Positions 44,235-53,571 of a stretch of DNA of 64,000 nt are shown piece after piece. The first letter of the stretch is position 1; every line of letters starts with the position of its first letter. Origin of the DNA: Kutzneria viridogrisea (GTDB lineage Bacteria > Actinomycetota > Actinomycetes > Mycobacteriales > Pseudonocardiaceae); the NCBI GenBank assembly GCA_014138725.1, contig JACJID010000001.1:1178001-1242000 (forward strand). Reading direction: 5' to 3'. Made by a program: the position numbers and the translations under genes. The notes under the pieces were generated by a model. That model had not been told where the DNA came from and searched no databases. It was given only the letters and a program-made list of their open reading frames with translations.

Positions 44235-45404
44235 TCAGCGGCTCGCCGTGCTGAGCGGCGCCAGCAGCTTGTCCACCACGGTGTTGGGCAGCGGCTGGGC
44301 CAGCATCTCGGTGCGGACCCGGTCAGCGGCGGCGCGGAACGCCGGGTCACCGAGCAGGTCGGTGACGTCCCGGCGCAGGCCGGCCGGAGTGATCTCGTCC
44401 GCGGGTACGCACCGGACCGCACCGGTCGGCACGAAACTGTTGGCGTAGAAGCGGTTGTCCGGTAGCTGCGGGATCAACAGCTGGGGGACGCCGAGCAGGC
44501 CGGCGGTCAGCGCGGATCCCATGCCGCCGTGGTGGATCAGCAGCGAACAGGTGGACAGCAGCATCGGCAACGGGAACGTGCCGACCGCGCGGACCCGGTC
44601 CGGCAGCTGGATGCCGGCCAGTTGGTCCGGCGGCATCGCGATGACCAGTTCGGCGTCCAGCTCCGCAAGCATGTCCACCAGGCTGGTGATGACCTGGCGG
44701 TATATCGCGAACTGCTCGCCCATCTGTCCGTTGACCGTCATGCCGAAGGTGAGGCAGATCCGGGGCTGGGGCGGCGGTTCACACAGCCACCGAGGGATTT
44801 CGCCGTGCACGCCGTAGGGCACGTACCGCACCGGGTGCAGTTCGTCGGTGGTGGGAAGTCGCAGGCTCGGCGGGGCCGGGTCGATGGTCACCCAGTCGCT
44901 GTCCGCCGGCCGGGGTGCGCCGACACGGTCGAACAAACTCCAGAACTCGGCCGGCATCCGCTCGGCGAGTGGCCGGCCGCGCTTGAGGATGTCCGCGCCC
45001 CACAGGAACCGGATCGACCGCACGCCGAGCTTGGCGGCGACCACCGCACCCGCGAACGTGCCGGTGTCCCACACCACCACGTCCGGCCGCCACTGCTCGG
45101 CCAGTGCCAGCAGATCCTCGGTCATGGCTTCGGCGACGTCGCAGAAGATGAGCTTTCCGTCGAACGGACGTCCCTGCGCCGCGGCCCGCTGCACGGCCCG
45201 CTCCACAACCACCTCGGTGGGCAGGTCCGGGCCGACCGGATGCACGGGCAGACCGGTGCGGGCGACCGCATCCACCAGTCCCGGCGGGGCGGCGAACCGC
45301 ACCTGGTGCCCAGCGGCGAACGCCGCCCGGCCGAACGGCGCCATCGAGTGGTGGTGCGTGGTGGTCACCGAGGTCGCCAGCAGGACCCGTTGGGAGTTCG
45401 CCAT
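44235..45404 (-). CDS. Glycosyltransferase GT8
   Basis: This 389-residue GT-B enzyme differs from the rest: it starts MANSQRVLLATSVTTTHHHSMAPF, with His residues at the catalytic position, and has WRPDVVVWDTGTFAGAV and FLWGADILKRG on the acceptor side. The donor motif is HHGGMGSALTAGLLGVPQ. It looks like the AknS/EryCIII side of the family. It ends three bases before the 2,3-dehydratase start region and shares its operon. No auxiliary P450-like partner gene, needed by some of these enzymes, lies beside it. Confidence 0.9.
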   Translation of the reverse strand: MANSQRVLLATSVTTTHHHSMAPFGRAAFAAGHQVRFAAPPGLVDAVARTGLPVHPVGPDLPTEVVVERAVQRAAAQGRPFDGKLIFCDVAEAMTEDLLALAEQWRPDVVVWDTGTFAGAVVAAKLGVRSIRFLWGADILKRGRPLAERMPAEFWSLFDRVGAPRPADSDWVTIDPAPPSLRLPTTDELHPVRYVPYGVHGEIPRWLCEPPPQPRICLTFGMTVNGQMGEQFAIYRQVITSLVDMLAELDAELVIAMPPDQLAGIQLPDRVRAVGTFPLPMLLSTCSLLIHHGGMGSALTAGLLGVPQLLIPQLPDNRFYANSFVPTGAVRCVPADEITPAGLRRDVTDLLGDPAFRAAADRVRTEMLAQPLPNTVVDKLLAPLSTASR

Positions 45405-45407
45405 TCC

Positions 45408-46862
45408 TCACACCGCCCACAGGCTGTGCAGCGAGCACATCATGCTGCGCGCCTGGACGTTGAGGTACCGGCTGTGCCGGACCAGGGTGCCCATCTGGCC
45501 CAGCGTCATCCAGATGTAGTTCTCCGGTACGGCCACGGGTACCTCATCGCCGACCTCGAACACCTGGTACCGGTTGCTCGCGTGGTAGAACCGACCGCCC
45601 TCTTCGGACAGTACGACGTCGTAGCGCAGCGCGCTCTTCGGCAGGGTGTCGAGCAGGTCGAGGAACGCCGGCTGCTGGGCCTTCGGCAGGTCACGGTAGT
45701 TGCCGGGGCAGCATTGCACGGTCGGACCGATCTCGACCGAGTCCAGGTAGCCGGGCTCCATTCTCGCCTGCAGCAACACGTGTGGCACGCCGTTGATCCG
45801 TTTGGTGATCACCGCGATCACCCCCTGCTCGCTCGGCGCCATGAGCGGCTGGGTCCACTGGGTCACCTCGCGGTTGGAGGCCAGGACGCGGGCGCCGAAC
45901 ACATCGAAGTACTTGCCGTCGGGGTGCGTGATCCGGTCGTCGGAGATCTCCCAGCCGGTGGTGTCGCGCAGCGGGATCAGCTCCGCCGTCAAGGAGTAGC
46001 GGGCCTTCAACTCGGTCAGCCAGGAGAGGATCTCGACCGTGTCGTGCACCGCCGTCGCGTCGGTGGAGTCCACGTCGAGTGTCGCGGCCAGCGCGCGTTC
46101 CCACTCGCCGCCGGGTGCCGTCTTCGCATCGGTCGCGAACGGGATGCACGACAACACCGTCCGCGTGTCCATGTTGAGGACGTTGTCCTCGGTCATCAGC
46201 TCAAGCAGCTGGCCGATGGTCAGCCAGCAGAAACCCTCCTCCAGCGGGAGGTCCTCGGTGACCTCGACGACGATGTTGCGGTTGCGCTTCTGGTAGAACC
46301 ACGACCCCTGCTCGGACTGCAGCACGTCCACCAGCACACGGCCCTGCCGGGGCTGGACGAAGTACTCCAGGTACGTGATCGCGTTCCCCCGGTGCACCCT
46401 CGTGTAGTTGCTGCGGGTGGCCTGCACGGTGGGGGAGAGCTGGACCACGTTCACGTTGCCCGGTTCCATCTTGGCCGACATCAGGCAGTGCAGCACCCCG
46501 TCGAACTCCTTGACCAAGATGCCGAGGATGCCGATCTCCGGCTGGTGCAGGATCGGCTGGCGCCACTCGGGTACCGGGCCGAAGTCGGTCCGCACCCGCA
46601 GCCCCTCGACGGTGAAGAAGCGCGAGCTGGCGTGCCCGATGTTGCCGGTGACCGGGTCGATCGACCAGTCCCGCAGGTCGTGCAGGGGGATCGGCTCGGT
46701 CCGGAAGTCGTTGACATGACTGCGTTGCGCGAACCACTGCCGGAACTGCGCGGTCGTCATGAACCGGCCGGCCGGTTCGGCGGCCGAGGCGGCGAACCGC
46801 AGCGCCTGGCCGGTGCGGCCACCGTGCCGAGGTACCGCGCCAACGTCGAGGGTGGAACTCAT
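45408..46862 (-). CDS. NDP-4-keto-6-deoxyhexose 2,3-dehydratase
   Basis: This 484-residue enzyme has the two tandem repeats of the family (residues about 35-245 and 265-480), each with a W(S/E)I-D/S start, a PGNVNVVQLSPTVQATRSNY or PGYLDSVEIGPTVQCCPGNY block and a final LTIGQL or MTLGQM block. It removes the C-2 hydroxyl to give a 3,4-diketo sugar, the gateway to 2,6-dideoxy and 2,3,6-trideoxy sugars; homologues are UrdS, LanS and TylX3-type enzymes. It lies between GT9 and GT8 on the minus strand. Confidence 0.93.
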   Translation of the reverse strand: MSSTLDVGAVPRHGGRTGQALRFAASAAEPAGRFMTTAQFRQWFAQRSHVNDFRTEPIPLHDLRDWSIDPVTGNIGHASSRFFTVEGLRVRTDFGPVPEWRQPILHQPEIGILGILVKEFDGVLHCLMSAKMEPGNVNVVQLSPTVQATRSNYTRVHRGNAITYLEYFVQPRQGRVLVDVLQSEQGSWFYQKRNRNIVVEVTEDLPLEEGFCWLTIGQLLELMTEDNVLNMDTRTVLSCIPFATDAKTAPGGEWERALAATLDVDSTDATAVHDTVEILSWLTELKARYSLTAELIPLRDTTGWEISDDRITHPDGKYFDVFGARVLASNREVTQWTQPLMAPSEQGVIAVITKRINGVPHVLLQARMEPGYLDSVEIGPTVQCCPGNYRDLPKAQQPAFLDLLDTLPKSALRYDVVLSEEGGRFYHASNRYQVFEVGDEVPVAVPENYIWMTLGQMGTLVRHSRYLNVQARSMMCSLHSLWAV

Positions 46863-46922
46863 GGTGATCCTCCAGGAGAAGGCAGCTGTGGCATATCGTC
46901 GCGCCGGGAACTCGAACCCGGG

Positions 46923-48089
46923 TCAACGGCAGCCGGAGGGCACCGCGGCGGCCAGCGCCTCCAGTTCGGGCACGATCTCGCCGGGCAGCGGCGCGGCCAG
47001 GTTCTCCTCCGCCGCCGCGCGGGCCGCGACGCGGTACCGGTTGTCCGCCAACAGACGCGTGCACTCGACGGCGATCCGTTCCGGCGTGCCCACCGCTGCC
47101 GGCAGGTGGTGGCCGGCCTCCAACCGGTGCACGTGCTCGGCGTTGGCGAACTGGTCCGCGGCCTGCGGGATGACCAGTTGCGGCACGCCGTTCAGCATCG
47201 CGACGAAGGTGGTGCCCGCGCCGCCGTGGTGCACGACCGCGGCACACCGCGGCACCACAAGGGAAAGCGGCAGCCACGACACCACACGTACCTGGTCGGG
47301 TGCCTGTGGCCAATCCGCGGCGAGGTCATCCGCCAGTGCCACCACGACCTCGACGCCGGTGTCGGCCAATGCCTTCGCGGTGGCCTGCAGCATCGGCTCG
47401 AACCGGCTGCGGCCGTATCGCGGCAGGTTGTTGCCGAAGGTCAGGCAGATCCGTGGCCGGTCCGGCCGGGGCGCGGGCAGGCCGGGGTCGACCGCCCTGC
47501 CGTTGTAGGGCACATACCTGATTCGCCGGACCCGGGGAGCGTGATCCCGTCTCGGGTCCGGGGCCCACACGTCCACCGCGAGGTCGGGGGAGGGGAGCCG
47601 CGACAGGCCCAGCTCGGCCAACTCCGGCGCCAGCTCGGCGCCGGCCGCCGGGCGGAACTCGGGCAGCCCGCCGAAGCCCCAGCCGTGCTCGACCCAGGGC
47701 AGCCCGAGCCGGGCGGCGGCCATACCGGCCGCGTAGTCGGTCGGCTCGGTGATCACCAGGTCGGGTCGCAGCACCCGGCAGATGTCCAGAGTGGACTCGA
47801 GGACCATGGCCGCGTACCGGCCCCATGCTCGGCCCGCGGCCTCGGTACGTCCGGCCGGGTCCTTCGGGTGGCTCAGCTGTGCGCCGGACCGGTCGCGCAG
47901 CATGAAGGACGGTACCTCGATCTCGGGCAGCCAGCCGACCGGCAGCAGACCGGCCTCCTCGATGGGCCCGTGAAAGTTCCGCGTGGCACTGACCATGACC
48001 TCGTGTCCCGCGGCCTGCAGGGCGTAGGCCAGCGGCACCATCGGAAACAGGTGTCCGTGCAGTGGAGAAGTCGAGAACAGGACTCGCAT
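46923..48089 (-). CDS. Glycosyltransferase GT9
   Basis: This 388-residue GT-B enzyme starts MRVLFSTSPLHGHLFPMVP; the ATG at 48089 is preferred to 48098 because GAGG then lies at a proper distance. The donor motif is HHGGAGTTFVAMLNGVPQ. The acceptor half (FMLRDRSGAQLSHP, WVEHGWGFGGLPEF) differs from GT3-GT7, so it is a separate subgroup. It is the first gene of the minus-strand array and is divergent from the P450 gene, 140 bases away. Confidence 0.92.
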   Translation of the reverse strand: MRVLFSTSPLHGHLFPMVPLAYALQAAGHEVMVSATRNFHGPIEEAGLLPVGWLPEIEVPSFMLRDRSGAQLSHPKDPAGRTEAAGRAWGRYAAMVLESTLDICRVLRPDLVITEPTDYAAGMAAARLGLPWVEHGWGFGGLPEFRPAAGAELAPELAELGLSRLPSPDLAVDVWAPDPRRDHAPRVRRIRYVPYNGRAVDPGLPAPRPDRPRICLTFGNNLPRYGRSRFEPMLQATAKALADTGVEVVVALADDLAADWPQAPDQVRVVSWLPLSLVVPRCAAVVHHGGAGTTFVAMLNGVPQLVIPQAADQFANAEHVHRLEAGHHLPAAVGTPERIAVECTRLLADNRYRVAARAAAEENLAAPLPGEIVPELEALAAAVPSGCR

Positions 48090-48229
48090 GTGCGCCATCC
48101 TCGCGGCGGCGACTCGGCGCCCGGCTCAAGGCTGGCTCGATCGGACGCGTGGTTCATCGAGGGTTTCTCAAGCCCGGAGCCCTGTACCGGGCCATAACCT
48201 CCGTGCTGTCCGCCACTGGAGGGACCGTC

Positions 48230-49417
48230 ATGACCACATCACGAGGCGCGCCACTGAACCTGCACCTGCGCAGGAAGGGCCCGGAACCGGCGCCTGAGCT
48301 GCTCGCCCTGCGGGAGAGCGAGAAACCGATTCCGGTCCGGATGCCGTGGGGGCCGCCGGGCTGGCTAGTCACCCGGTACGCCGACGTCCGGGCCGTGCTC
48401 GCCGACGCGGCCACGTTCGGCAACGACGCGACCACCGACTCCGTCCACAAAGGACAGGCGCACTTCGAGTCGGGCCTGCCTTTGCTGAACCAGGACGCGC
48501 CCGACCACACCCGCGCCCGACGGTTCCTCACCCCCAGCTTCACGGTCCGCAAGATGCGTCGGCTGGAACCGAGGATCCAGACCATCGTCACCGAGCACCT
48601 GGACGCGATCGAGGCCGCGGGCAGCCCCGCCGATCTGGTCGCCGACTTCGCACTGCCGGTGCCAACCCTGGTGATCTGCGAGCTGCTCGGCGTACCCGCT
48701 GCGGACCGTACCGACATCGAGGGCTACAGCCGGATCCGCGCCGACCTGGCGTTGCCCGTCGGCAAGCGGACCGCGGCGGCCGAGGCCACTTTGGCTCGGC
48801 TCGGCCGGATCGTCGCCGACCGGCGGCGCTCGCCGGGCCCCGGCGTGATAGGCGAGCTCGTCAGCAAGCACGGCCACGAACTCGACGACGAGGAACTGGT
48901 CGCTCTCGCCGACGTCCTGCTGTTCGCCGGCCACACCACCACCTCGAACATGCTCGCCCTGGGGACCATCGCGCTGTTGCAGCGCCCCGAACAGGTCGAG
49001 CTGGTCCGGAACCAGCAACGGCTGAGCTATCCGGCGGTGGAGGAGCTGATCCGGTACCTGTCCATCGTGCCGACCACCGTGCCGAGAATCGTCCGAGTGG
49101 ACACCGAGGTCGGCGGCCAACCGATCCGCCGCGGTGAGGTTGTGCTCTGCTCGTTGCCCGCCGCCAACCGGGACGGCACCCTCGGCGGGGACATCGACCA
49201 CCTCGACCTCAACCGCGGCGTCACCGCGCACGTCGGCTTCGGGTTTGGAGTGCACCACTGCGTCGGTGCCCCGCTGGCCCGCGTGCAGCTGCGGATGGCG
49301 TTCCCCGCGTTGTTCCAGCGGTTCCCCAGGTTGCACATCACGAAACCGTTGGCGCAGTTGCCGTTCCTGGGCAACTCGTTCGTGTCCGGGATCTCCGCGC
49401 TGCCGGTGGGGTGGTAG
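48230..49417 (+). CDS. Cytochrome P450
   Basis: This 395-residue P450 starts at ATG 48230 behind GGAGGGACC. It has the I-helix LLFAGHTTTSNM with the acid-alcohol type pair changed to His-Thr, the ExxR motif EELIRYLS and the haem loop FGFGVHHCVGAPLARVQL with the cysteine ligand. Bacterial class I P450s need ferredoxin and reductase, which are not encoded here. It probably hydroxylates or couples rings of the aglycone. Its stop is three bases before the next gene. Confidence 0.92.
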   Translation: MTTSRGAPLNLHLRRKGPEPAPELLALRESEKPIPVRMPWGPPGWLVTRYADVRAVLADAATFGNDATTDSVHKGQAHFESGLPLLNQDAPDHTRARRFLTPSFTVRKMRRLEPRIQTIVTEHLDAIEAAGSPADLVADFALPVPTLVICELLGVPAADRTDIEGYSRIRADLALPVGKRTAAAEATLARLGRIVADRRRSPGPGVIGELVSKHGHELDDEELVALADVLLFAGHTTTSNMLALGTIALLQRPEQVELVRNQQRLSYPAVEELIRYLSIVPTTVPRIVRVDTEVGGQPIRRGEVVLCSLPAANRDGTLGGDIDHLDLNRGVTAHVGFGFGVHHCVGAPLARVQLRMAFPALFQRFPRLHITKPLAQLPFLGNSFVSGISALPVGW

Positions 49418-49420
49418 GTC

Positions 49421-50401
49421 ATGGTCGCACCGATCAGGGTCGGCGTGCTGGGCTGCGCCAACATCGCCTGGCGTCGTACGCTTCCCGCCTTCGCGGAGTC
49501 CAGCACCGCGACCGTGGTCGCCGCGGCGAGCCGGGATCCGCACAAGGCGGAACGGTTCGCGGTCCGGTTCGGCTGCGCTCCCGTTGTCGGCTATTCGGCG
49601 TTGCTGGAGCGCGAGGACGTCGACGCGGTGTATCTGCCGTTGCCCACCGGGCTGCACGCGCGCTGGGCCGCCGATGCGTTGCGGGCGGGCAAGCACGTGC
49701 TGGCCGAGAAGCCGTTGGCGACCACCGCGAGCGAAGCGACCGAGCTGATCAGCTTGGCCGAACAGCGGGACCTGGTGCTGATGGAGAACCGCATGTTCTC
49801 CTATCACACCCAGCACGAGGAAGTGCGCAAGCTGGTCGCGAACGGCGAACTCGGCGAACTGCGCACGCTGCACGCGACCATGACGATTCCGCCGCTGCCG
49901 GAGGACGATCCCCGGTACCGAGCGGAGCTTGGCGGCGGTGCGCTGCTCGACGTCGGGTTCTACCCGTTGCACGCCGCGCTGTTGCTGTTGACCGAACCGC
50001 TTGAGGTGCTCGGCGCGGACCTGCACCGGCATCCCGAGCGAGGCGTGGACGTGCGCGGTGCGGTGCTGCTGCGCGACGCCAATGGTGTCACCGCCCACCT
50101 GACGTTCGGTATCGAGCACAGCTACCGCGCGGCGTACGAACTGAGCGGCAGCCAGGCGAGACTGGTGCTGGAACGCGCGTTCACGCCGCCGCCGTCGTGG
50201 CAGCCGGTGCTGCGGATCGAGGCCCAGGACCGGAGCGAGTGCCGTACGCTCCCCGCCAGCCCGCAGTTCCTTAACAGTGTCAACGCCTTTACTGCGGCCG
50301 TACTGGACAGGACGCGACCGCGGGACCACCTCCGGACGACGTTGCGTGGGCTGGAGCTGATGGATACCGTGCGGGCTTACGACCACAAAGGACGGTCATA
50401 G
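49421..50401 (+). CDS. Gfo/Idh/MocA-type NDP-hexose 3-ketoreductase
   Basis: This 326-residue protein has the N-terminal dinucleotide site VGVLGCANIAWRRTLPAF and the family motif AEKPLATT with the catalytic Lys, plus ELGGGALLDVGFYPLHAAL. In deoxysugar pathways (UrdT, KijD10 and relatives) such enzymes reduce the 3-keto group straight after the 2,3-dehydratase. The matching 2,3-dehydratase is at 45408. It is translated after the P450 with a three-base gap. It decides the C-3 configuration of the dideoxy sugars. Confidence 0.88.
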   Translation: MVAPIRVGVLGCANIAWRRTLPAFAESSTATVVAAASRDPHKAERFAVRFGCAPVVGYSALLEREDVDAVYLPLPTGLHARWAADALRAGKHVLAEKPLATTASEATELISLAEQRDLVLMENRMFSYHTQHEEVRKLVANGELGELRTLHATMTIPPLPEDDPRYRAELGGGALLDVGFYPLHAALLLLTEPLEVLGADLHRHPERGVDVRGAVLLRDANGVTAHLTFGIEHSYRAAYELSGSQARLVLERAFTPPPSWQPVLRIEAQDRSECRTLPASPQFLNSVNAFTAAVLDRTRPRDHLRTTLRGLELMDTVRAYDHKGRS

Positions 50402-50450
50402 GACCGTGACGTACCGGCGGGCGGGGGCCGAGATCCGGTGAGAGGAAGTC

Positions 50451-52067
50451 ATGACTGTAGCGGGAGATGACGCACGGGTGCTCGTGGTCGGCGCCGGCCC
50501 GGTGGGCCTGACCGCCGCGCACGAGTTGGCCAGGCGGGGCATCGCGGTCAGACTGGTCGACCGCGCGCCCGGCCCGGCGACGACCAGCCGGGCCACCGCC
50601 ACGCACGCCCGGACACTCGAGATATACGAGCAGATGGGTCTGCTGGCGGACCTGCTGCCACGCGGCCAGCGGGCCGAGAACTTCAGCATCCACATGCGTG
50701 GTCGCGTGCTGATCCGGTTCGGCACCGACTACTCCGCGCTGCCCACCCGGTTTCCGTTCACCTTGCAGGTGGACCAGGTGATCACCGAGGAGGTGCTGCG
50801 CGAACGGGTCCGTCGGCTCGGCGTGGACATCGAGTGGGGTGTGACCCTGGAGTCGTTGCGGCAGCAGGGAAACCGGGTGTACCCCGCGTTGCGGCACAGC
50901 GACGGGCGGGAGGAGACGGCACAGGCCGGTTGGCTGGTCGGCGCGGACGGCGCGCACAGCACCGTGCGCAGCCGGCTCGGCCTGCGCCTGGTGGGTGACT
51001 CGCTGGAGACCTGGCTGGTCGCCGATGCCATCGTCGACGCGGACCTGCCCCGGGACAGCCTGCACTGGGTACACACCGGCACCGGCACGGTCCTGCTGGT
51101 TCCGTTCCCCGAGGAGGGGAAGTGGCGGCTGCTGGACACCGAGGACACCGGCTCGGCCGAGGACCCGGACGCGGTGGCGCGCCGGTTCAGCGAGAAGATC
51201 GGCCGGGCCCTGCGCCGGCCCGTGCACGTGCACCGGCCGAGCTGGCTGTCGGTGTTCACCATCCAGCAGCGGATGATCCAGCAGATGCGGGTCGGCCGCT
51301 GTTTCGTGGCCGGCGACGCCGCGCACGTGCACAGCCCCGCGTCCGGGCAGGGGATGAACACCGGCATCCAGGACGCGTACAACCTGGCATGGAAGCTGGC
51401 GGACGTGATCCACGGCAACGCGGCCGAGGAGCTGCTGGACACCTACGGCGAGGAGCGCGTCCCCATCGGCGAGACGTTGTTGCACAGCACGAAGACCGCG
51501 ACCGCGCTGATCGCCCTGCGCAACGCGGCGGCCCCGGTCGTGATGCCGCTCGGGCTGGGCATCGTCGACGCGATCAAGCCGCTGAAGCGCAAGATCGAAC
51601 AGAAGATGATGCGGACGATGTCCGGGCTGGCCCTGAACTATCGGGAGAGCTCGCTCAGCCTGCGCGCTCCCGAGGTCCCGGGCGGTTTCGCCCCGGGCGA
51701 CCGGATCAGCTGTGGCGACGGCACCGTGCGCGACCACCTCGGCTGGCAACGGCTGGTTTCCGAGTTGACCGAACCCGGATGGCTGGTGCTGCTGTTCGCC
51801 GAGACCGCACGGGACGTCGCCGAGGAGGTCAATCTTCGGTTCCGCGGTGTCACCGCCCACGTGGTCGGATCGTCGGAGTTGGTGGACCCGACGGGGCGGG
51901 TGCGTGCGGACTTCACGGCTTCGGAGGATTCCTTCGCGGTGATCCGCCCGGACGGCTACCTGGCCGCTCGGGGCACCCTCGGCGACCTGCCGGCGGTGTT
52001 GAGACGGCTGCACCTGTTGCCCGTCCCCATGCCAGCCGACGCCGTGACCGCGGAGGAAATCCGTTGA
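50451..52067 (+). CDS. FAD-dependent aromatic monooxygenase (TcmG/PgaE-like)
   Basis: This 538-residue flavoprotein of the PHBH fold has the FAD site VLVVGAGPVGLTAAHELARRG, the motif GADGAHSTVRSRLG and the second FAD motif CFVAGDAAHVHSPASGQGMNTGIQDAYNLAWKL, and a thioredoxin-like C-terminal domain. Homologues hydroxylate aromatic polyketides with NAD(P)H. It starts at ATG 50451 behind AGAGGAAG and its stop overlaps the cyclase start by one base. Confidence 0.92.
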   Translation: MTVAGDDARVLVVGAGPVGLTAAHELARRGIAVRLVDRAPGPATTSRATATHARTLEIYEQMGLLADLLPRGQRAENFSIHMRGRVLIRFGTDYSALPTRFPFTLQVDQVITEEVLRERVRRLGVDIEWGVTLESLRQQGNRVYPALRHSDGREETAQAGWLVGADGAHSTVRSRLGLRLVGDSLETWLVADAIVDADLPRDSLHWVHTGTGTVLLVPFPEEGKWRLLDTEDTGSAEDPDAVARRFSEKIGRALRRPVHVHRPSWLSVFTIQQRMIQQMRVGRCFVAGDAAHVHSPASGQGMNTGIQDAYNLAWKLADVIHGNAAEELLDTYGEERVPIGETLLHSTKTATALIALRNAAAPVVMPLGLGIVDAIKPLKRKIEQKMMRTMSGLALNYRESSLSLRAPEVPGGFAPGDRISCGDGTVRDHLGWQRLVSELTEPGWLVLLFAETARDVAEEVNLRFRGVTAHVVGSSELVDPTGRVRADFTASEDSFAVIRPDGYLAARGTLGDLPAVLRRLHLLPVPMPADAVTAEEIR

Positions 52068-52870
52068 TGCGCATCATCGACCTGAGTACCCCTGTCGACG
52101 CCAACAAGTGGGAGCCGAACCCGATCATCCACGAGGTGATGTCCGCGGCCGAAGGCGCCCGGCACATGGCCGACGGGATGAAGGCCAACCACGGCATCGA
52201 CTTCGACCCGGCCAACCTGCCCGGCGGCGAGTTGCTGTCCCTGGACACGATCACCCTGACCACGCACACCGGAACCCACGTCGACGCACCGTCGCACTAC
52301 GGTTCCTCCGCGAAATATGGCCGGATGCGGCACATCGACGAACTGCCGTTGGAGTGGTTCATCGGCGCCGGGGTCGTACTGGACATCAGTGACGCGCCGA
52401 CCGGCAGCGTGGGTGCGGACGTCCTTGAGGCGGAGTTCAGCCGAATCGGTTACCGCCCGGGCGAAGCCGACATCGTGATGCTGCGTACCGGTGCCGACGT
52501 ACGTGCGGGAACCCCGTCGTATTTCACCGACTTCGTCGGCCTGGACCGGTCGGCGACCGCGCTGTTGCTGAACCTGGGCGTACGGGTCATCGGGACGGAC
52601 GCGTTCAGCCTGGACGCCCCGTTCGGCCACATGCTCCGCCGCTATCAGGAGAGCGGCGACCAGTCGGTGCTGTGGCCGGCACATTTCCTTGGCCGGGAAC
52701 GGGAGTACTGCCAGATCGAACGGCTGGCCAACCTGTCGGCCCTGCCGTCGACCGGCTTCATCGTGTCCTGCCTGCCAGTGCGGATCGTCGGGGCGGGCGC
52801 CGGCTGGGCCCGCGCCGTGGCGATCATGGACGAACCTCTTGCCCCCGTAGCGAAAGGAGAGACGACATGA
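52067..52870 (+). CDS. PF04199-family cyclase (putative polyketide cyclase)
   Basis: This 267-residue protein shows the family motif HTGTHVDAPSHYG (HxGTHxDxPxH), which binds metal, and starts MRIIDLSTPVDANKW. PF04199 proteins occur both as kynurenine formamidases and as polyketide cyclases in aromatic antibiotic clusters (DpsY/SnoaM-related group). In the absence of any other recognisable cyclase in the window it may fold one or more rings. It sits between FAD oxygenase and SnoaL-like genes with overlapping stops and starts. Confidence 0.85.
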   Translation: MRIIDLSTPVDANKWEPNPIIHEVMSAAEGARHMADGMKANHGIDFDPANLPGGELLSLDTITLTTHTGTHVDAPSHYGSSAKYGRMRHIDELPLEWFIGAGVVLDISDAPTGSVGADVLEAEFSRIGYRPGEADIVMLRTGADVRAGTPSYFTDFVGLDRSATALLLNLGVRVIGTDAFSLDAPFGHMLRRYQESGDQSVLWPAHFLGREREYCQIERLANLSALPSTGFIVSCLPVRIVGAGAGWARAVAIMDEPLAPVAKGETT

Positions 52871-53319
52871 CCCAGCAGCTAGCCATAACCGGTGTGGTCT
52901 CCGCTGATGTCTATCAGGAGGTGGTGCACTTCTACGCGCGGCACATGCATCTCCTCGACGCAGGCGCGGCGGCGGAGTGGGCCGCCACGTTCGTCGACGA
53001 CTGCTTGATGGACCTGCCGAACCTGGAACCGGTGCACGGCCGTACCGCGCTGGCGGAGATGATGGCGAAGTCGATCGCGCAGCTGCGTGCCGGCGGCGAG
53101 CAGCGTAGGCACTGGCACGGGATGATCACGGTTGACGAGATGCCGGGGGGTGAGCTCGCTGTTCGTTGCTACGCGCTGGTGTTCTCCACGCTGTTCGGTG
53201 GGGAGCCGCGGTTGCACCGGACCTGTGTGTGCCATGACGTGTTGGTGCGGGAGGGCGGCACGCTGAAGGTGCGGTCGCGCCGGGTGACTCGGGATGACCT
53301 GAACACGGATTTGAGCTGA
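52867..53319 (+). CDS. SnoaL-like (NTF2-fold) protein
   Basis: This 150-residue protein fits the SnoaL-like NTF2 fold: YQEVVHFYARHMHLLDAGAAAEWAATF then DLPNLEPVHGRTALAEMM and a C-terminal beta sheet (HRTCVCHDVLVREGGTLKVRSRRVTRD). Members act as ring cyclases or cofactor-free hydroxylases in aromatic polyketide pathways. The ATG overlaps the cyclase stop (ATGA). It is the last gene on the right side of the cluster, 30 bases before the inverted repeat region of DUF222/HNH copy B. Confidence 0.85.
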   Translation: MTQQLAITGVVSADVYQEVVHFYARHMHLLDAGAAAEWAATFVDDCLMDLPNLEPVHGRTALAEMMAKSIAQLRAGGEQRRHWHGMITVDEMPGGELAVRCYALVFSTLFGGEPRLHRTCVCHDVLVREGGTLKVRSRRVTRDDLNTDLS

Positions 53320-53348
53320 CCAGGACGGCCTGAACGCATCGTTCGGGG

Positions 53349-53571
53349 GGTCCTTGTCGCGTAAGGGTTCCACGGCCAGGACTTTGGTGGTTGGTCTTGT
53401 TGGTGGGGTGGTTGGGTTTCAGGATGGCTTTGGACGGGTCCGAGGGTTGGTTGGGTTTGGTGGCCTGCCGGCGGTTTTGTGGGGCTTGGGAGACGTTTTT
53501 GATCTTCACTCGAGTGGGGTGCTTTGTTGGCACATAAGGGTTTCGTGTGGTTCTCGGTGGTAAATGGGGCT
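53349..53571. repeat. Conserved upstream region of DUF222/HNH copy B
   Basis: This gene-free stretch matches the reverse complement of 38892-39114 (see copy A). Shared features run from GTCCTTGTCGCG at 53350 through GGCTTTGGACGGGTCCG and GTGGCCTGCCGGCGG up to the ATG. Together with the gene it makes an inverted repeat of about 1.1 kb facing copy A across 14 kb of cluster DNA. Confidence 0.75.

Noticed and set aside
44529-48197. Very long plus-strand frame (1222 codons) opposite GT8, 2,3-dehydratase and GT9
   Set aside because: Translation is rich in Arg, His, Gly and Val without any motif; the minus-strand genes beneath are unmistakable. A typical antisense shadow in high-GC DNA.
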